NCBI RefSeq assembly: GCF_002631185.1
Contig: NZ_PDNU01000025.1
Coordinates: 1 to 64,000 of the forward strand
Length of the DNA stretch: 64,000 bases
DNA from: Teichococcus rhizosphaerae
GTDB lineage: Bacteria > Pseudomonadota > Alphaproteobacteria > Acetobacterales > Acetobacteraceae
Reading direction: 5' to 3'
A model generated the notes under the pieces. The model saw nothing but the letters and a program-made list of their open reading frames with translations. It was not told where the DNA came from and did not search any database. Numbering within the stretch: the first letter of the stretch is position 1; each line of letters begins with the position of its first letter. Shown here in pieces: positions 1-7,434 of the stretch. The position numbers were made by a program, and so were the translations under genes.

Positions 1-259
1 CGCACCGATGGAGACCACGCTCGCCGAACTGGCCGGCGTGGCCGGGCTGCGCTGGACCATCGAGACCTGCTTCGGCACCGCCAAGGAGGAACTCGGTCTC
101 GACCACTGTGAGGCACGCTCCTGGGATGGCTGGCACCGCCACATGACGCTGTGCATGGCAGCGCTGGCCTTCCTCGCGCGGCTCCGGGCTGAACTGGTCC
201 GCGGCGCGGCCGGCAAACCGAACGAAACGAGTCCAGGCGCCGTGGCCGTGGCCGCATGA
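1..259 (+). CDS. IS701-type transposase, C-terminal part (5' end outside the window)
   Basis: This is the end of a DDE transposase, open at the left edge of the window (reading frame begins at base 2). The segment GLRWTIETCFGTAKEELGLD followed by RSWDGWHRH is the conserved block carrying the last catalytic Glu of IS701-family transposases, which cut and paste their own element. The frame stops at 259, before the C-terminal Trp/Arg-rich tail seen in complete family members. That tail is present in the next frame (256-456), so the gene is split. Family assignment is from recognised motifs; the missing 5' part cannot be judged. Confidence 0.85.
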   Translation, partial: APMETTLAELAGVAGLRWTIETCFGTAKEELGLDHCEARSWDGWHRHMTLCMAALAFLARLRAELVRGAAGKPNETSPGAVAVAA

Positions 260-456
260 AGCCAGGACCAGGGCGTAGACCGCCGGAACACCTGCCGCCG
301 CTCTCCGCTCCGGAGATCAGGCACCTGCTTGCCCGCCTCGTGCTCGCCGTCGCCCCTGTGCGCGAACTGCTGCTGGAGTGGTCCCTCTGGCGACGACGGC
401 ATCAGGCCGCCGCACGTGCTGCTCATCTCAAATCATACAAGAAAAAGCAACTGTAG
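256..456 (+). pseudogene. Frame-shifted C-terminal tail of the same IS701-type transposase
   Basis: The reading frame encodes PLSAPEIRHLLARL followed by LLLEWSLWRRRHQ, which is the usual last 50 residues of IS701-family transposases. In full-length relatives this follows the upstream block in one frame. Here it is in a different frame, joined by an ATGA overlap at 256-259. No slippery heptamer is visible at the junction, so a decayed gene is more likely than programmed frameshifting, although re-initiation at the ATG could still make a separate 66-residue peptide. Confidence 0.7.
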
Positions 457-482
457 TATTAGTTCGTAATCGCGAGGCCTCC

Positions 483-719
483 ATGTCTTGGAAGCTCCTA
501 GTCACGCTGCTCGGTGTGGCCTTCCTATTTGTCTACGCCTGGAATGGTCACCAGGACCGGTTCATGAACAAGTGCTTGAACATGATGTCCACCGAGGCCT
601 TTCAGCGGGCTTCCATTGAGAGCTATCGCAGCCCTAGCTCATCATCTGCGAACCAAGTGTTGAACTGGCTGGAGGCCATCTACGACGTAGACATTGTAGC
701 CTGTCGGTCGCTGCCTTGA
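483..719 (+). CDS. Small membrane-anchored hypothetical protein
   Basis: Not recognised. The 78-residue product starts MSWKLLVTLLGVAFLFVYAW, a single hydrophobic helix that could be an anchor or uncleaved signal, followed by about 55 polar residues with two Cys (near 27 and 74) and a Ser run. Base composition is clearly less GC-rich than the rest of the window and codon third positions are mixed, so it was probably acquired with the flanking mobile DNA. The ATG at 483 was chosen because it opens directly into the hydrophobic helix; an upstream in-frame start at 378 would read through the transposase tail in another frame. Confidence 0.5.
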   Translation: MSWKLLVTLLGVAFLFVYAWNGHQDRFMNKCLNMMSTEAFQRASIESYRSPSSSSANQVLNWLEAIYDVDIVACRSLP

Positions 720-1010
720 AGGCTTCTCAATTTCCATGGCTTACCGGACGCCTTCCTCACCTGAAGCGCACGGGAACATAGGTCCTCATGGGCATCCTAT
801 ATTTGTAGGTCCGCCGACCTTGCCAAGTCAGCGAACCTGGACGCCAGAAGCCTTACCGTTGCGGCGCAGGTTAAAAATCTCGGCAAAGGTTACTCGGCGA
901 CCGTTGACGTTCCCGATACGCTCGCAGATGGCTCTCGGCGAGATGGGAAGCCAGAGGCTTAGGCGGATGTTGTTCGAGGTGATGTGGTACATCCGGTTCC
1001 CACCAATCCT
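720..1010. other. Intergenic DNA with no supported gene
   Basis: About 290 bases of moderately GC-rich sequence between the small membrane protein and the Abi_C remnant. Open frames on the plus strand here run antisense into the remnant and show no recognisable protein. No clear promoter, repeat or hairpin was seen. Confidence 0.5.
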
Positions 1011-1200
1011 TCAGAACGGAATATCAAGGTCTTCCTCATCCTGGACCGGTTTGTCGACCTTCTTGGCATGCTTCGCGACCAGAAATGCATTCAAGGCAGC
1101 CGCCAATTGGACGGCCAGGAGGGCATACTCCGGGCTTACCGTGACTACCTCAGCGCCCTGGCCGTGGCTGGCCACTTTGTTCCGGAGCTGTCGGGCAGGC
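1011..1200 (-). pseudogene. Remnant of an abortive-infection (Abi_C domain) protein, C-terminal end only
   Basis: Read on the minus strand, this stretch encodes LRNKVASHGQG, then VSPEYALLAVQLAAALNAFL and an acidic tail ending at a TGA (1013-1011). The LRN..HG pattern followed by a helix of the form SP.YA.LAV..A.AL..FL matches the end of the Abi_C domain found in phage-defence abortive-infection proteins. Only about 60 residues survive. Upstream of about 1200 the frame runs into the ELWxxDGT-repeat gene in another frame, with no family similarity. It looks like a deletion scar joining two genes, not a functional gene. Confidence 0.6.
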
Positions 1201-2296
1201 TTTTCGGCAGGTCGGCCGACCGTGCCCCGATCTGGTAGGTGCCACCGGCCGTGCCGTCCGTGACCCACACCTCGGCGGAATCCCAGCTGCCGAGGCCGCC
1301 CAGCATCTCGGTGAAGAGGATGCGGCCGTCGCCCAGCGACATGAAGTCGGTGAGCTGCAGGGAGGGATAGTAGCTGACGCCCCCGAAGTAGTGCCGGGTT
1401 CCCTCGGCGGTGCTGTCCGTGACCGTCAGGCCTCCCGCGGAGTAGATGAGGGACCGCTCATCCCCGAAGGATGTGACGCTCCAATTCCCGAACGGCTTGA
1501 AGAGCCGCGTGTCCCCCTCCGGCGTGCCGTCGCGGAGGATGAAGTTGACGTATTTGGAGCCCTCGAACCAGTCCGTGTCCAACCATTTCCCGCCGTTCAG
1601 CGGGGCCTCGCCGCCGCCGAGATAGGTGGTCCCCTCAGCCGTGCCGTCCGTCCGCCAGATCAGGGAGCCATCGGTGATGTAGGCGTCCTGCCCATCCGGC
1701 GAGAGCATGATGTCCCGCTTGGGCGTGCCGTTCCTGACCGGGCTGTCGGCGAGGATGCGGGTTCCCCCGGCCGTGCCGTCCGTCACCCAGACATCCTGGC
1801 TGTTGTCCGGTTCCTTCGCGACGAACAGCCACTGCCCGTCGGCCATCCTGTTGAAGTCCAGCAGCGTGGTGCCGGCCGCCCCGAAGGCGGGGCCCGCCAG
1901 CATCCTGGTGCCTTCCGGCGTTCCGTCGGTGATCCAGAGCTCACGGCCGCCGCCGGCGGCATCCACCGCGAGGAGCGTCCCGCTGCCGGCCGCGCCCACG
2001 ATGTCCAGCGCGGAGCCCGCCGCTCCGGGCATGACGTCGCGGAACAGGCGCGTCCCCGCCTCCGTGCCGTCCGTCACCCAGAGCTCCCGGCCATGGAGGC
2101 CGTCATCCGCCGCGAAGAGCAGGCGGCCATCAGCGAGCGGCGTGAAATCGCCGGGGGCGGCGCCGTCCAAACCGGGCCTGATGTCCTTCAGGAGACGGGG
2201 AGCGCTCAGCCCCGCCCCGGCGATCCACAGCTCGTTGCCGTTCCCGCCATCGGTGGCGGCGAAGACATAGGTGCCGCGCGAAGAGGTAGCCTGCAT
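1145..2296 (-). CDS. ELWxxDGT-repeat protein, truncated at its C-terminus
   Basis: The 383-residue product has about eight degenerate repeats of roughly 45 residues built around ELWVTDGT, ELWITDGT, DVWVTDGT and EVWVTDGT. This is the ELWxxDGT family, usually large secreted or surface proteins with a beta-propeller-like repeat fold of unknown role. There is no N-terminal signal peptide; secreted relatives often use C-terminal type I or RTX-like signals, which are missing here. After the last DGT repeat (about position 1230) the final 25-30 residues read out of frame through the Abi_C remnant, so the 3' part of the gene has been lost. Product and function are doubtful; the family call is firm. 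Confidence 0.75.
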   Translation of the reverse strand: MQATSSRGTYVFAATDGGNGNELWIAGAGLSAPRLLKDIRPGLDGAAPGDFTPLADGRLLFAADDGLHGRELWVTDGTEAGTRLFRDVMPGAAGSALDIVGAAGSGTLLAVDAAGGGRELWITDGTPEGTRMLAGPAFGAAGTTLLDFNRMADGQWLFVAKEPDNSQDVWVTDGTAGGTRILADSPVRNGTPKRDIMLSPDGQDAYITDGSLIWRTDGTAEGTTYLGGGEAPLNGGKWLDTDWFEGSKYVNFILRDGTPEGDTRLFKPFGNWSVTSFGDERSLIYSAGGLTVTDSTAEGTRHYFGGVSYYPSLQLTDFMSLGDGRILFTEMLGGLGSWDSAEVWVTDGTAGGTYQIGARSADLPKSLPDSSGTKWPATARALR

Positions 2297-2634
2297 TGTC
2301 CAGCCTTCCCTGGAGCCGACGCTGCGGAGGATGAGGAAGTGCGAGGCGGCTTAGGAAGCGATCCTCATGATTATTAATGAGACGTCAACCTGGCGGCAGA
2401 AGCCTTCGCCATGGCTGGCACCATGGGGTCAGGCTGCGGAAAACAGTTGCTTGGCCGAAGGCAGGCGGCCGCGGCGCGTTCGCCAGGAAGCTTCCAGTCG
2501 CCCACGTCACCCCAGGGGGCGGTCGCTTTCACGCTGAATTCAACCCGCGGCCGCCTCCTGGCCAGGCCATCCGCCGCCACGGGCGGCGGTGGCCGGCAGG
2601 TGCGGGAAGCGCCGCCAGGGCTTCTCCCCCTCCC
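2297..2634. other. Intergenic region upstream of the ELWxxDGT gene
   Basis: No gene supported in 338 bases. The part next to the minus-strand ELWxxDGT gene is AT-rich and contains a short dyad CTCAT-N8-ATGAG (2364-2381) and, on the minus strand, a TTGACG (2388-2383) that could be a -35 element, but no well-spaced -10 was found. The remainder is GC-rich and featureless; long open frames here are antisense artefacts. Confidence 0.4.
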
Positions 2635-3618
2635 TCACTCGATGCGGATATTGGCCTGGCGCACCAGCGCCCCGTAGCGCTCCGCCTCGCGCCGCACGAG
2701 CCGGGCCGCGTCCTCGGCCGAGCCGCCGCCGGGGATGAAGCCCGCCTCCTCCAGCTTGCGGCGGATCTCGGGGTCGGAAAGCGCCTTGTTCATCGCCGCC
2801 GACCAGCGCCGCACCACCGGCTCGGGCAGCCCCGCCGGGCCCAGCAGCATGTACCAGACATTGATCTCGTAGCCGGGGAAGCCGCTCTCGGCCACGGTGG
2901 GCACCTCCGGCAGCGCCGCCACGCGCTGCGGCAGGGTGGTGGCCAGCGCCCGGGTCGTGCCGCTGCGGATGTGCGGCAGGTGGGTCGGCATGGTGTCGAT
3001 GGCGAGGTCGAGCGTGCCGGCGATGAGGTCGTTCACCACCTGCCCGGTGCCGCGGTAGGGCACATGCGTCATCTGGATGCCGGCGGCCTGGCACAGCATC
3101 TCGGCCGCCAGGTGCTGCTGGGTGGCGACACCGGAGGAGGCGTAGTTCAGCCTGCCCGGATTGGCGCGGGCGAAGGCGATCAGCCCCTCGATGTCCTTGT
3201 AGGGGGCGTTGGCCGGCACGACCACCACCAGCGGCACGGTGCCCGCCAGGGTGATGGGGGTGAAGTCCTTGTCCTGGTCATAGGGCGGCGTGCGCATGAG
3301 CGGCCCGACGACGGACTGGGTGGAGACGGTGCCCATCAGCAGCGTGTAGCCATCGGGACGGGCGCGGGCGGTGGCGGCGGCGGCCACGGTGCCGCTGGCG
3401 CCGGGGCGGTTCTCGATGGTGACGGGCTGGCCCAGCTCCGCGTGCAGGGAGGGCGCGAGCAGGCGCGCGATGATGTCCGTGCCACCGCCGGGCGCGAAGC
3501 CCACCAGCATGGTCATGGCGCGGCTCGGATAGCTGTCCTGGGCGCGGGCGGCCCTGATCAGGGCAGAGGGGGCGAGGGCGGTGGCGGCGCCCAGCAGGGC
3601 GCGGCGGTGCAGCGTCAT
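2635..3618 (-). CDS. Bug/TctC-family periplasmic solute-binding protein (first of three)
   Basis: 327 residues with a signal peptide (MTLHRRALLGAATALAPSAL to about residue 26) followed by YPSRAMTMLVGFAPGGGTDI, the hallmark of the Bug/TctC family. These proteins capture small carboxylates or other metabolites in the periplasm, normally for a TctA-TctB membrane pair. No tctA or tctB is present nearby, so it is an orphan receptor, as is common in Acetobacteraceae and Burkholderiales. It lies on the same strand as the downstream end of the peptide ABC operon but is separated by about 160 bases and a hairpin. The ligand cannot be inferred. Confidence 0.92.
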   Translation of the reverse strand: MTLHRRALLGAATALAPSALIRAARAQDSYPSRAMTMLVGFAPGGGTDIIARLLAPSLHAELGQPVTIENRPGASGTVAAAATARARPDGYTLLMGTVSTQSVVGPLMRTPPYDQDKDFTPITLAGTVPLVVVVPANAPYKDIEGLIAFARANPGRLNYASSGVATQQHLAAEMLCQAAGIQMTHVPYRGTGQVVNDLIAGTLDLAIDTMPTHLPHIRSGTTRALATTLPQRVAALPEVPTVAESGFPGYEINVWYMLLGPAGLPEPVVRRWSAAMNKALSDPEIRRKLEEAGFIPGGGSAEDAARLVRREAERYGALVRQANIRIE

Positions 3619-3749
3619 GGATCGTTTCCCCAGTCCGGCTTCTTTTGTGCCAAATCGTCGACAGTTCGCAGTCTGGCGGCGGAAGGGAGGAGCCGCTACC
3701 CCGAATCTGGGGGTGGGAAGCCATTCGTGCTTTTGGGCGGAAGGGGTCG

Positions 3750-3772
3750 CGGGAGGGGTGGCGCCCCTCCCG
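3750..3772 (-). terminator. GC-rich hairpin after the peptide ABC operon
   Basis: Perfect arms CGGGAGGGG and CCCCTCCCG surround a five-base loop, six bases beyond the stop codon of the last ATP-binding subunit gene on the minus strand. There is no T-run after it, so it may act as a Rho-assisted terminator or 3' stabiliser. Confidence 0.5.
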
Positions 3773-3777
3773 GCGGC

Positions 3778-4542
3778 TCAGCCTTCCAGCGCGTGCGACA
3801 GCGCGATGAGGTCGCGCGTGTGCGGGTGGCTGGCCTGGCCTGCCCGGAGCTGCGCCTCCGTCAGCTCCTCGACGATGCGCCCGCCCTGCATCACGGCGAG
3901 CCGCCCGCAGAGATGGCCGATGACGGCGAGGTTGTGCGAGACGAGGATGCAGGTGAGCTGCCGCGCCTGCCGCAGCTCGGCCAGCAGGTTCAGCACCTCC
4001 GCCTGCACCGAGACGTCGAGCGCGCTGGTGGGCTCGTCCAGCAGCAGCACGGACGGATCGGCGATCAGCGCGCGGGCGATGGCGACGCGCTGGCGCTGCC
4101 CGCCCGAAAGCTGGTGCGGGTAGCGGAAGCGCGCCGCGCGGGGCAGCGCCACCTCCTCCAGCGCGCGGGCGATGCGCGCCTCGGCTTCAGGGATGCCATG
4201 CACCTCCAGCGGCTCGGCCAGGATGCGGTCCACCGTCTGGCGCGGGTGCAGCGAGCCATAGGGGTCCTGGAACACCATCTGCACGCGGCGGAAGAAGGCG
4301 CGGTCCCGCCGGTGGCCGAGCTGCTCGCCGGCCACGCGCAGCGTGCCGTCCCAGCCCGGGATCAGCCCGGCGATGGTGCGCAGCACGGTGGACTTGCCGG
4401 AGCCGCTCTCGCCCACCAGCCCGTAGGTCTCGCCCGCCGCCACGCGGAAGGCGATGTCGCGCACCACGTGGTTGCTGCCGAAATGCACGTTGAGGTGGGC
4501 GGCCTCGATCATCGGGTTCCCGGCCGGAAAGGCGGCGCTCAT
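3778..4542 (-). CDS. Peptide-type ABC transporter ATP-binding protein (DppF/OppF-like)
   Basis: 254 residues. Walker A is GESGSGKST, the signature is LSGGQRQRVAIARAL and Walker B is VLLLDEPTSALD, in the order and spacing of the dipeptide/oligopeptide/nickel ABC ATPases. It hydrolyses ATP to drive import by the adjacent permeases. It is the last gene of the five-gene minus-strand operon; its ATG overlaps the stop of the preceding ATPase gene as ATGA (4539-4542). It lacks most of the C-terminal oligopeptide-transporter extension found in longer OppF proteins, ending soon after the ABC core. Confidence 0.93.
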   Translation of the reverse strand: MSAAFPAGNPMIEAAHLNVHFGSNHVVRDIAFRVAAGETYGLVGESGSGKSTVLRTIAGLIPGWDGTLRVAGEQLGHRRDRAFFRRVQMVFQDPYGSLHPRQTVDRILAEPLEVHGIPEAEARIARALEEVALPRAARFRYPHQLSGGQRQRVAIARALIADPSVLLLDEPTSALDVSVQAEVLNLLAELRQARQLTCILVSHNLAVIGHLCGRLAVMQGGRIVEELTEAQLRAGQASHPHTRDLIALSHALEG

Positions 4543-5387
4543 GCGCGGGGCTCCAGCCAGGCGGGGTCGCGGCTCAGCGTGGGCAGGCGCGCGCGCTTCT
4601 GGCCGAGGCTCGGCATGCAGTCCAGCAGGCCACGCGTGTAGGCGTGCTGCGCGCGGTGCAGGTCGCGCGCCGGCAGCTCCTCCATCACCTGGCCGGCATA
4701 CATCACCACCACCCGGTCGCAGAAGCGGCCGACCAGCGGCAGGTCGTGGCTGATCAGCATCAGACCCATGCCGCGCGCCGAGACGAGGTCCTCGATCAGC
4801 TTCAGGATCTCGGCCTGCACGGAGGCGTCGAGCGCGCTGGTCGGCTCGTCGGCGATCAGCAGGTCCGGGTTGGGCGCCAGCATCATGGCGATCATGACGC
4901 GCTGGCCCATGCCGCCCGAGACCTCGTGCGGGTAGCTGTCCAGCACGCGGGCCGGATCGCGGATCCTGACCTGTTCCAGCAGCGCCAGCGCCGCATCGCG
5001 GGCTTCCCGTTTTCCACCCTTGTTGTGGGCGCGCCAGGCCTCGGCGATCTGCGCGCCGACCGTCATCACCGGATTGAGGGAATATTTCGGGTCCTGCATG
5101 ATCAGCCCGATGCGGCCGCCGCGCAGGGAGCGCATCTGCCGCTCGCTGGCGGCCTGGATGTCGATGCCGTCGAAGCGCAGCGCGCCGGCCCGGACGCGCG
5201 CGGCCTCCGGCAGCAGCCGCATCAGCGCCCGTCCCGTGACCGACTTGCCCGAGCCGCTCTCGCCCACGATGCCGAGCTTCTCGCGCCCGAGGCTGAAGGA
5301 CACGCCGCGCACCGCGGGCGTGAAGCCCGAGGGGTTGGGGAAATCCACGCGCAGGTCGCGGATCTCGACGAGGTTGCCGTTGCTCAT
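4539..5387 (-). CDS. Peptide-type ABC transporter ATP-binding protein (DppD/OppD-like)
   Basis: 282 residues: Walker A GESGSGKSV, signature VSGGMGQRVMIAM and Walker B LLIADEPTSALD. The slightly divergent signature is typical of the DppD half of the heterodimeric ATPase. The start at 5387 (MSNGNLVEIRDLRVDF) puts the first beta strand at the N-terminus and lies 5 bases after the stop of the permease gene; longer open frames upstream overlap that permease in another frame. It pairs with the ATPase encoded immediately downstream. Confidence 0.93.
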   Translation of the reverse strand: MSNGNLVEIRDLRVDFPNPSGFTPAVRGVSFSLGREKLGIVGESGSGKSVTGRALMRLLPEAARVRAGALRFDGIDIQAASERQMRSLRGGRIGLIMQDPKYSLNPVMTVGAQIAEAWRAHNKGGKREARDAALALLEQVRIRDPARVLDSYPHEVSGGMGQRVMIAMMLAPNPDLLIADEPTSALDASVQAEILKLIEDLVSARGMGLMLISHDLPLVGRFCDRVVVMYAGQVMEELPARDLHRAQHAYTRGLLDCMPSLGQKRARLPTLSRDPAWLEPRA

Positions 5388-5392
5388 GCCGC

Positions 5393-6295
5393 TCACCGCT
5401 GCTTCGGGTCCAGCACGTCCCGCAGCCCGTCGCCCAGCAGGTTGAAGGCGAGGGAGGCGGTGAAGATGGCCAGCCCCGGGATCACCGGCACCCACCACTG
5501 CTCCAGGATGAAGCGCCGGGCGGTGGCGATCATCGTGCCCCATTCCGGGATCGGCGGCTGCGCGCCGAGGCCGAGGAAGCCGAGGCCCGCCGCGGTGAGG
5601 ATGATCGAGGACATGTCGAGCGTGACGCGCACCGTGAGCGAAGGCAGGCACATCGGCGCCACGTGCTTCCAGATGACGCGCCAGGGCGAGGCGCCGGTCA
5701 TGCGCACGGCGGCGATGTAGTCGGTGTTGCGGATGGTGAGCGTCTCGGCCCGCGCCAGCCGCGCATAGGGCGGCCAGGCGGTGAGCGCGATGGCGATCAC
5801 GGCGCTCTCCACCCCGGGCCGCATGGCGGCGACGAAGGCGAGCGCCAGGATCAGCCGCGGGAAGGCCAGGAACACGTCCGTCACCCGCATCAGCACCTTG
5901 TCGAGCAGCCCGCCCGCGTAGCCCGCGACGCAGCCGACGACGAGGCCGAGCGGCGCCACCAGGATGACGACGGCCACCACCATGCCCAGCGTGACGCGCC
6001 CGCCATAAAGGAGGCGGGAGAAGGTGTCGCGCCCCAGCTCGTCCGTGCCGAGCCAGTGCTCGGCGGAAGGCGGTGCCAGGCGGTTTGCCAGGCTCTGCGC
6101 GCCGGGGTCGTGGGTGGCCAGCAGCGGCGCGGCCAGTGCCAGTGCCAGCATGGCCAGCACCACGGCGAGGCCGGCGACGGCCAGCCCGTTGCGGCGGAAG
6201 GCGAGCCAGAGCTGGTAGCGCCGGCCCCAGCGCGCCTGGGCGCGGGAGTAGGGGGTGTCGGAGAGCAGCCAGTCGCGTGTCGTCGTGCCGCTCAT
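5393..6295 (-). CDS. Peptide-type ABC transporter permease (DppC/OppC-like)
   Basis: 300 residues with an N-terminal OppC_N-like segment and first membrane helix (about 32-55), HWLGTDELGRDTFSRLLYGG (the conserved GTDxxGRD motif of DppC permeases) and the cytoplasmic EAA loop near ASPWRVIWKHVAP. It forms half of the membrane channel with the upstream DppB-like protein. Its ATG overlaps the previous stop as TGATG at 6297-6293, indicating translational coupling. The true start was set by this overlap and by the family N-terminus. Confidence 0.93.
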   Translation of the reverse strand: MSGTTTRDWLLSDTPYSRAQARWGRRYQLWLAFRRNGLAVAGLAVVLAMLALALAAPLLATHDPGAQSLANRLAPPSAEHWLGTDELGRDTFSRLLYGGRVTLGMVVAVVILVAPLGLVVGCVAGYAGGLLDKVLMRVTDVFLAFPRLILALAFVAAMRPGVESAVIAIALTAWPPYARLARAETLTIRNTDYIAAVRMTGASPWRVIWKHVAPMCLPSLTVRVTLDMSSIILTAAGLGFLGLGAQPPIPEWGTMIATARRFILEQWWVPVIPGLAIFTASLAFNLLGDGLRDVLDPKQR

Positions 6296-7434
6296 CAGCG
6301 CACCCTCGGGTCGAGCAGGCGGTAGAGCAGGTCGGCCAGCAGGTTCAGCGCGACATAGACCAGCCCCACCACCAGCGTGGCGCCCAGCACCGCGTTCATA
6401 TCGGCGTTCAGCAGCGACACGGTGAGGTATTGCCCGAGGCCGGGCCAGGCGAAGATGGTCTCGGTCAGCACCGCGCCCTCCAGCAGCCCGGCATAGGTCA
6501 TGGCCAGCACGGTGACGAGCGGCACGGCGATGTTGCGGAAGGCATGGCCCCAGACGATGCGCGCGCGGGACAGGCCCTTGGCGCGCGCGGTGGTGACGTA
6601 TTCGCTCTTCAGCTCGGCCAGCATGAAGGCGCGCGTCATGCGCGCGATGTAGGCGAGCGAGAAGAAGGCCAGCACCCCGGCCGGCTGCGCCAGGTGCCAC
6701 AGCGCGTCGCGGAAGGCGGGGATGTCGCCGGCGAGCAGGGTGTCGAGCGTCAGGATGCCGGTGCGCTCGTCGATCATGCCCTCGAAGTAGATGCCCTGGC
6801 GGCCCGGGCCGGGCGCGATCTCCAGCGTGGCGTAGAACAGCAGCAGCGAGATCAGCCCCAGCACGAACACGGGGAGCGAATGGCCCGCGAGGCAGAACAG
6901 CCGCACGCCCTGGTCGATCCACGTCCCCTGCCGCGTCGCGGCCCAGACGCCGAGCGGCACGCCGACCAGCACGGCGACGATGATGGCCACCGTGGCCAAC
7001 TCCAGCGTGGCGGGAAAGAAGCGGGCGATGTCCTGGGTGACCGGGTTGGAGGTCATCACCGAGCGGCCGAGGTCGCCGCTGGCGATCTGCCCGAGATACT
7101 TCCAGAACTGGATGTGGAGCGGCTGGTCCAGCCCCAGCTCCAGCCGGGTCTGTTCCACCACGTCCTGCGGCGCGCGGTCGCCCACGATGGCGAGCACCGG
7201 GTCGATCGGCACGACGCGGCCGATCAGGAAGGTGACGAGCGCGAGGCCGAACAGGGTGATGGGCACGCTGGCCGCGGTGGATGCCAGGGCCCGCAGGCGG
7301 AGCCGCGCGGCGGAAGCGCGGGCCCGGGCCGGAGGGCGCGCGGGGGGGAGCGTGGTTGCCGTGGCGCCGGAAGGCACCACGGGCGATGCGCCGGGCGGCG
7401 CGGACGCCGCCCGGGAAGTGTCGTGTTCCGTCAT
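6295..7434 (-). CDS. Peptide-type ABC transporter permease (DppB/OppB-like)
   Basis: 379 residues, longer than usual DppB (about 310-340) because of a 40-residue Pro/Ala-rich cytoplasmic N-terminus before the first helix (around 52-75). DppB features include DPVLAIVGDRAP, LGLDQPLHIQFWKYLGQ, GDLGRSV and the EAA-type loop ARAKGLSRARIVWGHAFRN. It forms the channel with the DppC-like protein. Its ATG overlaps the stop of the binding-protein gene as ATGA (7431-7434). A later start could give a more typical length, but the overlap favours this one. Confidence 0.92.
   Translation of the reverse strand: MTEHDTSRAASAPPGASPVVPSGATATTLPPARPPARARASAARLRLRALASTAASVPITLFGLALVTFLIGRVVPIDPVLAIVGDRAPQDVVEQTRLELGLDQPLHIQFWKYLGQIASGDLGRSVMTSNPVTQDIARFFPATLELATVAIIVAVLVGVPLGVWAATRQGTWIDQGVRLFCLAGHSLPVFVLGLISLLLFYATLEIAPGPGRQGIYFEGMIDERTGILTLDTLLAGDIPAFRDALWHLAQPAGVLAFFSLAYIARMTRAFMLAELKSEYVTTARAKGLSRARIVWGHAFRNIAVPLVTVLAMTYAGLLEGAVLTETIFAWPGLGQYLTVSLLNADMNAVLGATLVVGLVYVALNLLADLLYRLLDPRVR

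Larger units (their letters stand above)
1..465 (+). mobile_element. Right end of an IS701-family insertion sequence
   Basis: The transposase end (two frames) is followed within about 10 bases by AACTGTAGTATTAG, where the terminal inverted repeat of such elements would be expected. The left end is outside the window, so the repeat and the target duplication cannot be confirmed. GC content falls sharply after about 428, consistent with an element boundary. Confidence 0.55.

Noticed and set aside
736-1263. Plus-strand open frames of 175 and 84 codons
   Set aside because: They run antisense to the Abi_C remnant and the ELWxxDGT gene, show no recognisable protein pattern, and lack a ribosome-binding site.
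2377-4641. A 754-codon plus-strand open frame
   Set aside because: It is antisense to the Bug and ABC ATPase genes, has the Arg/Gly/His-rich composition typical of shadow frames in very GC-rich DNA, and no motifs.
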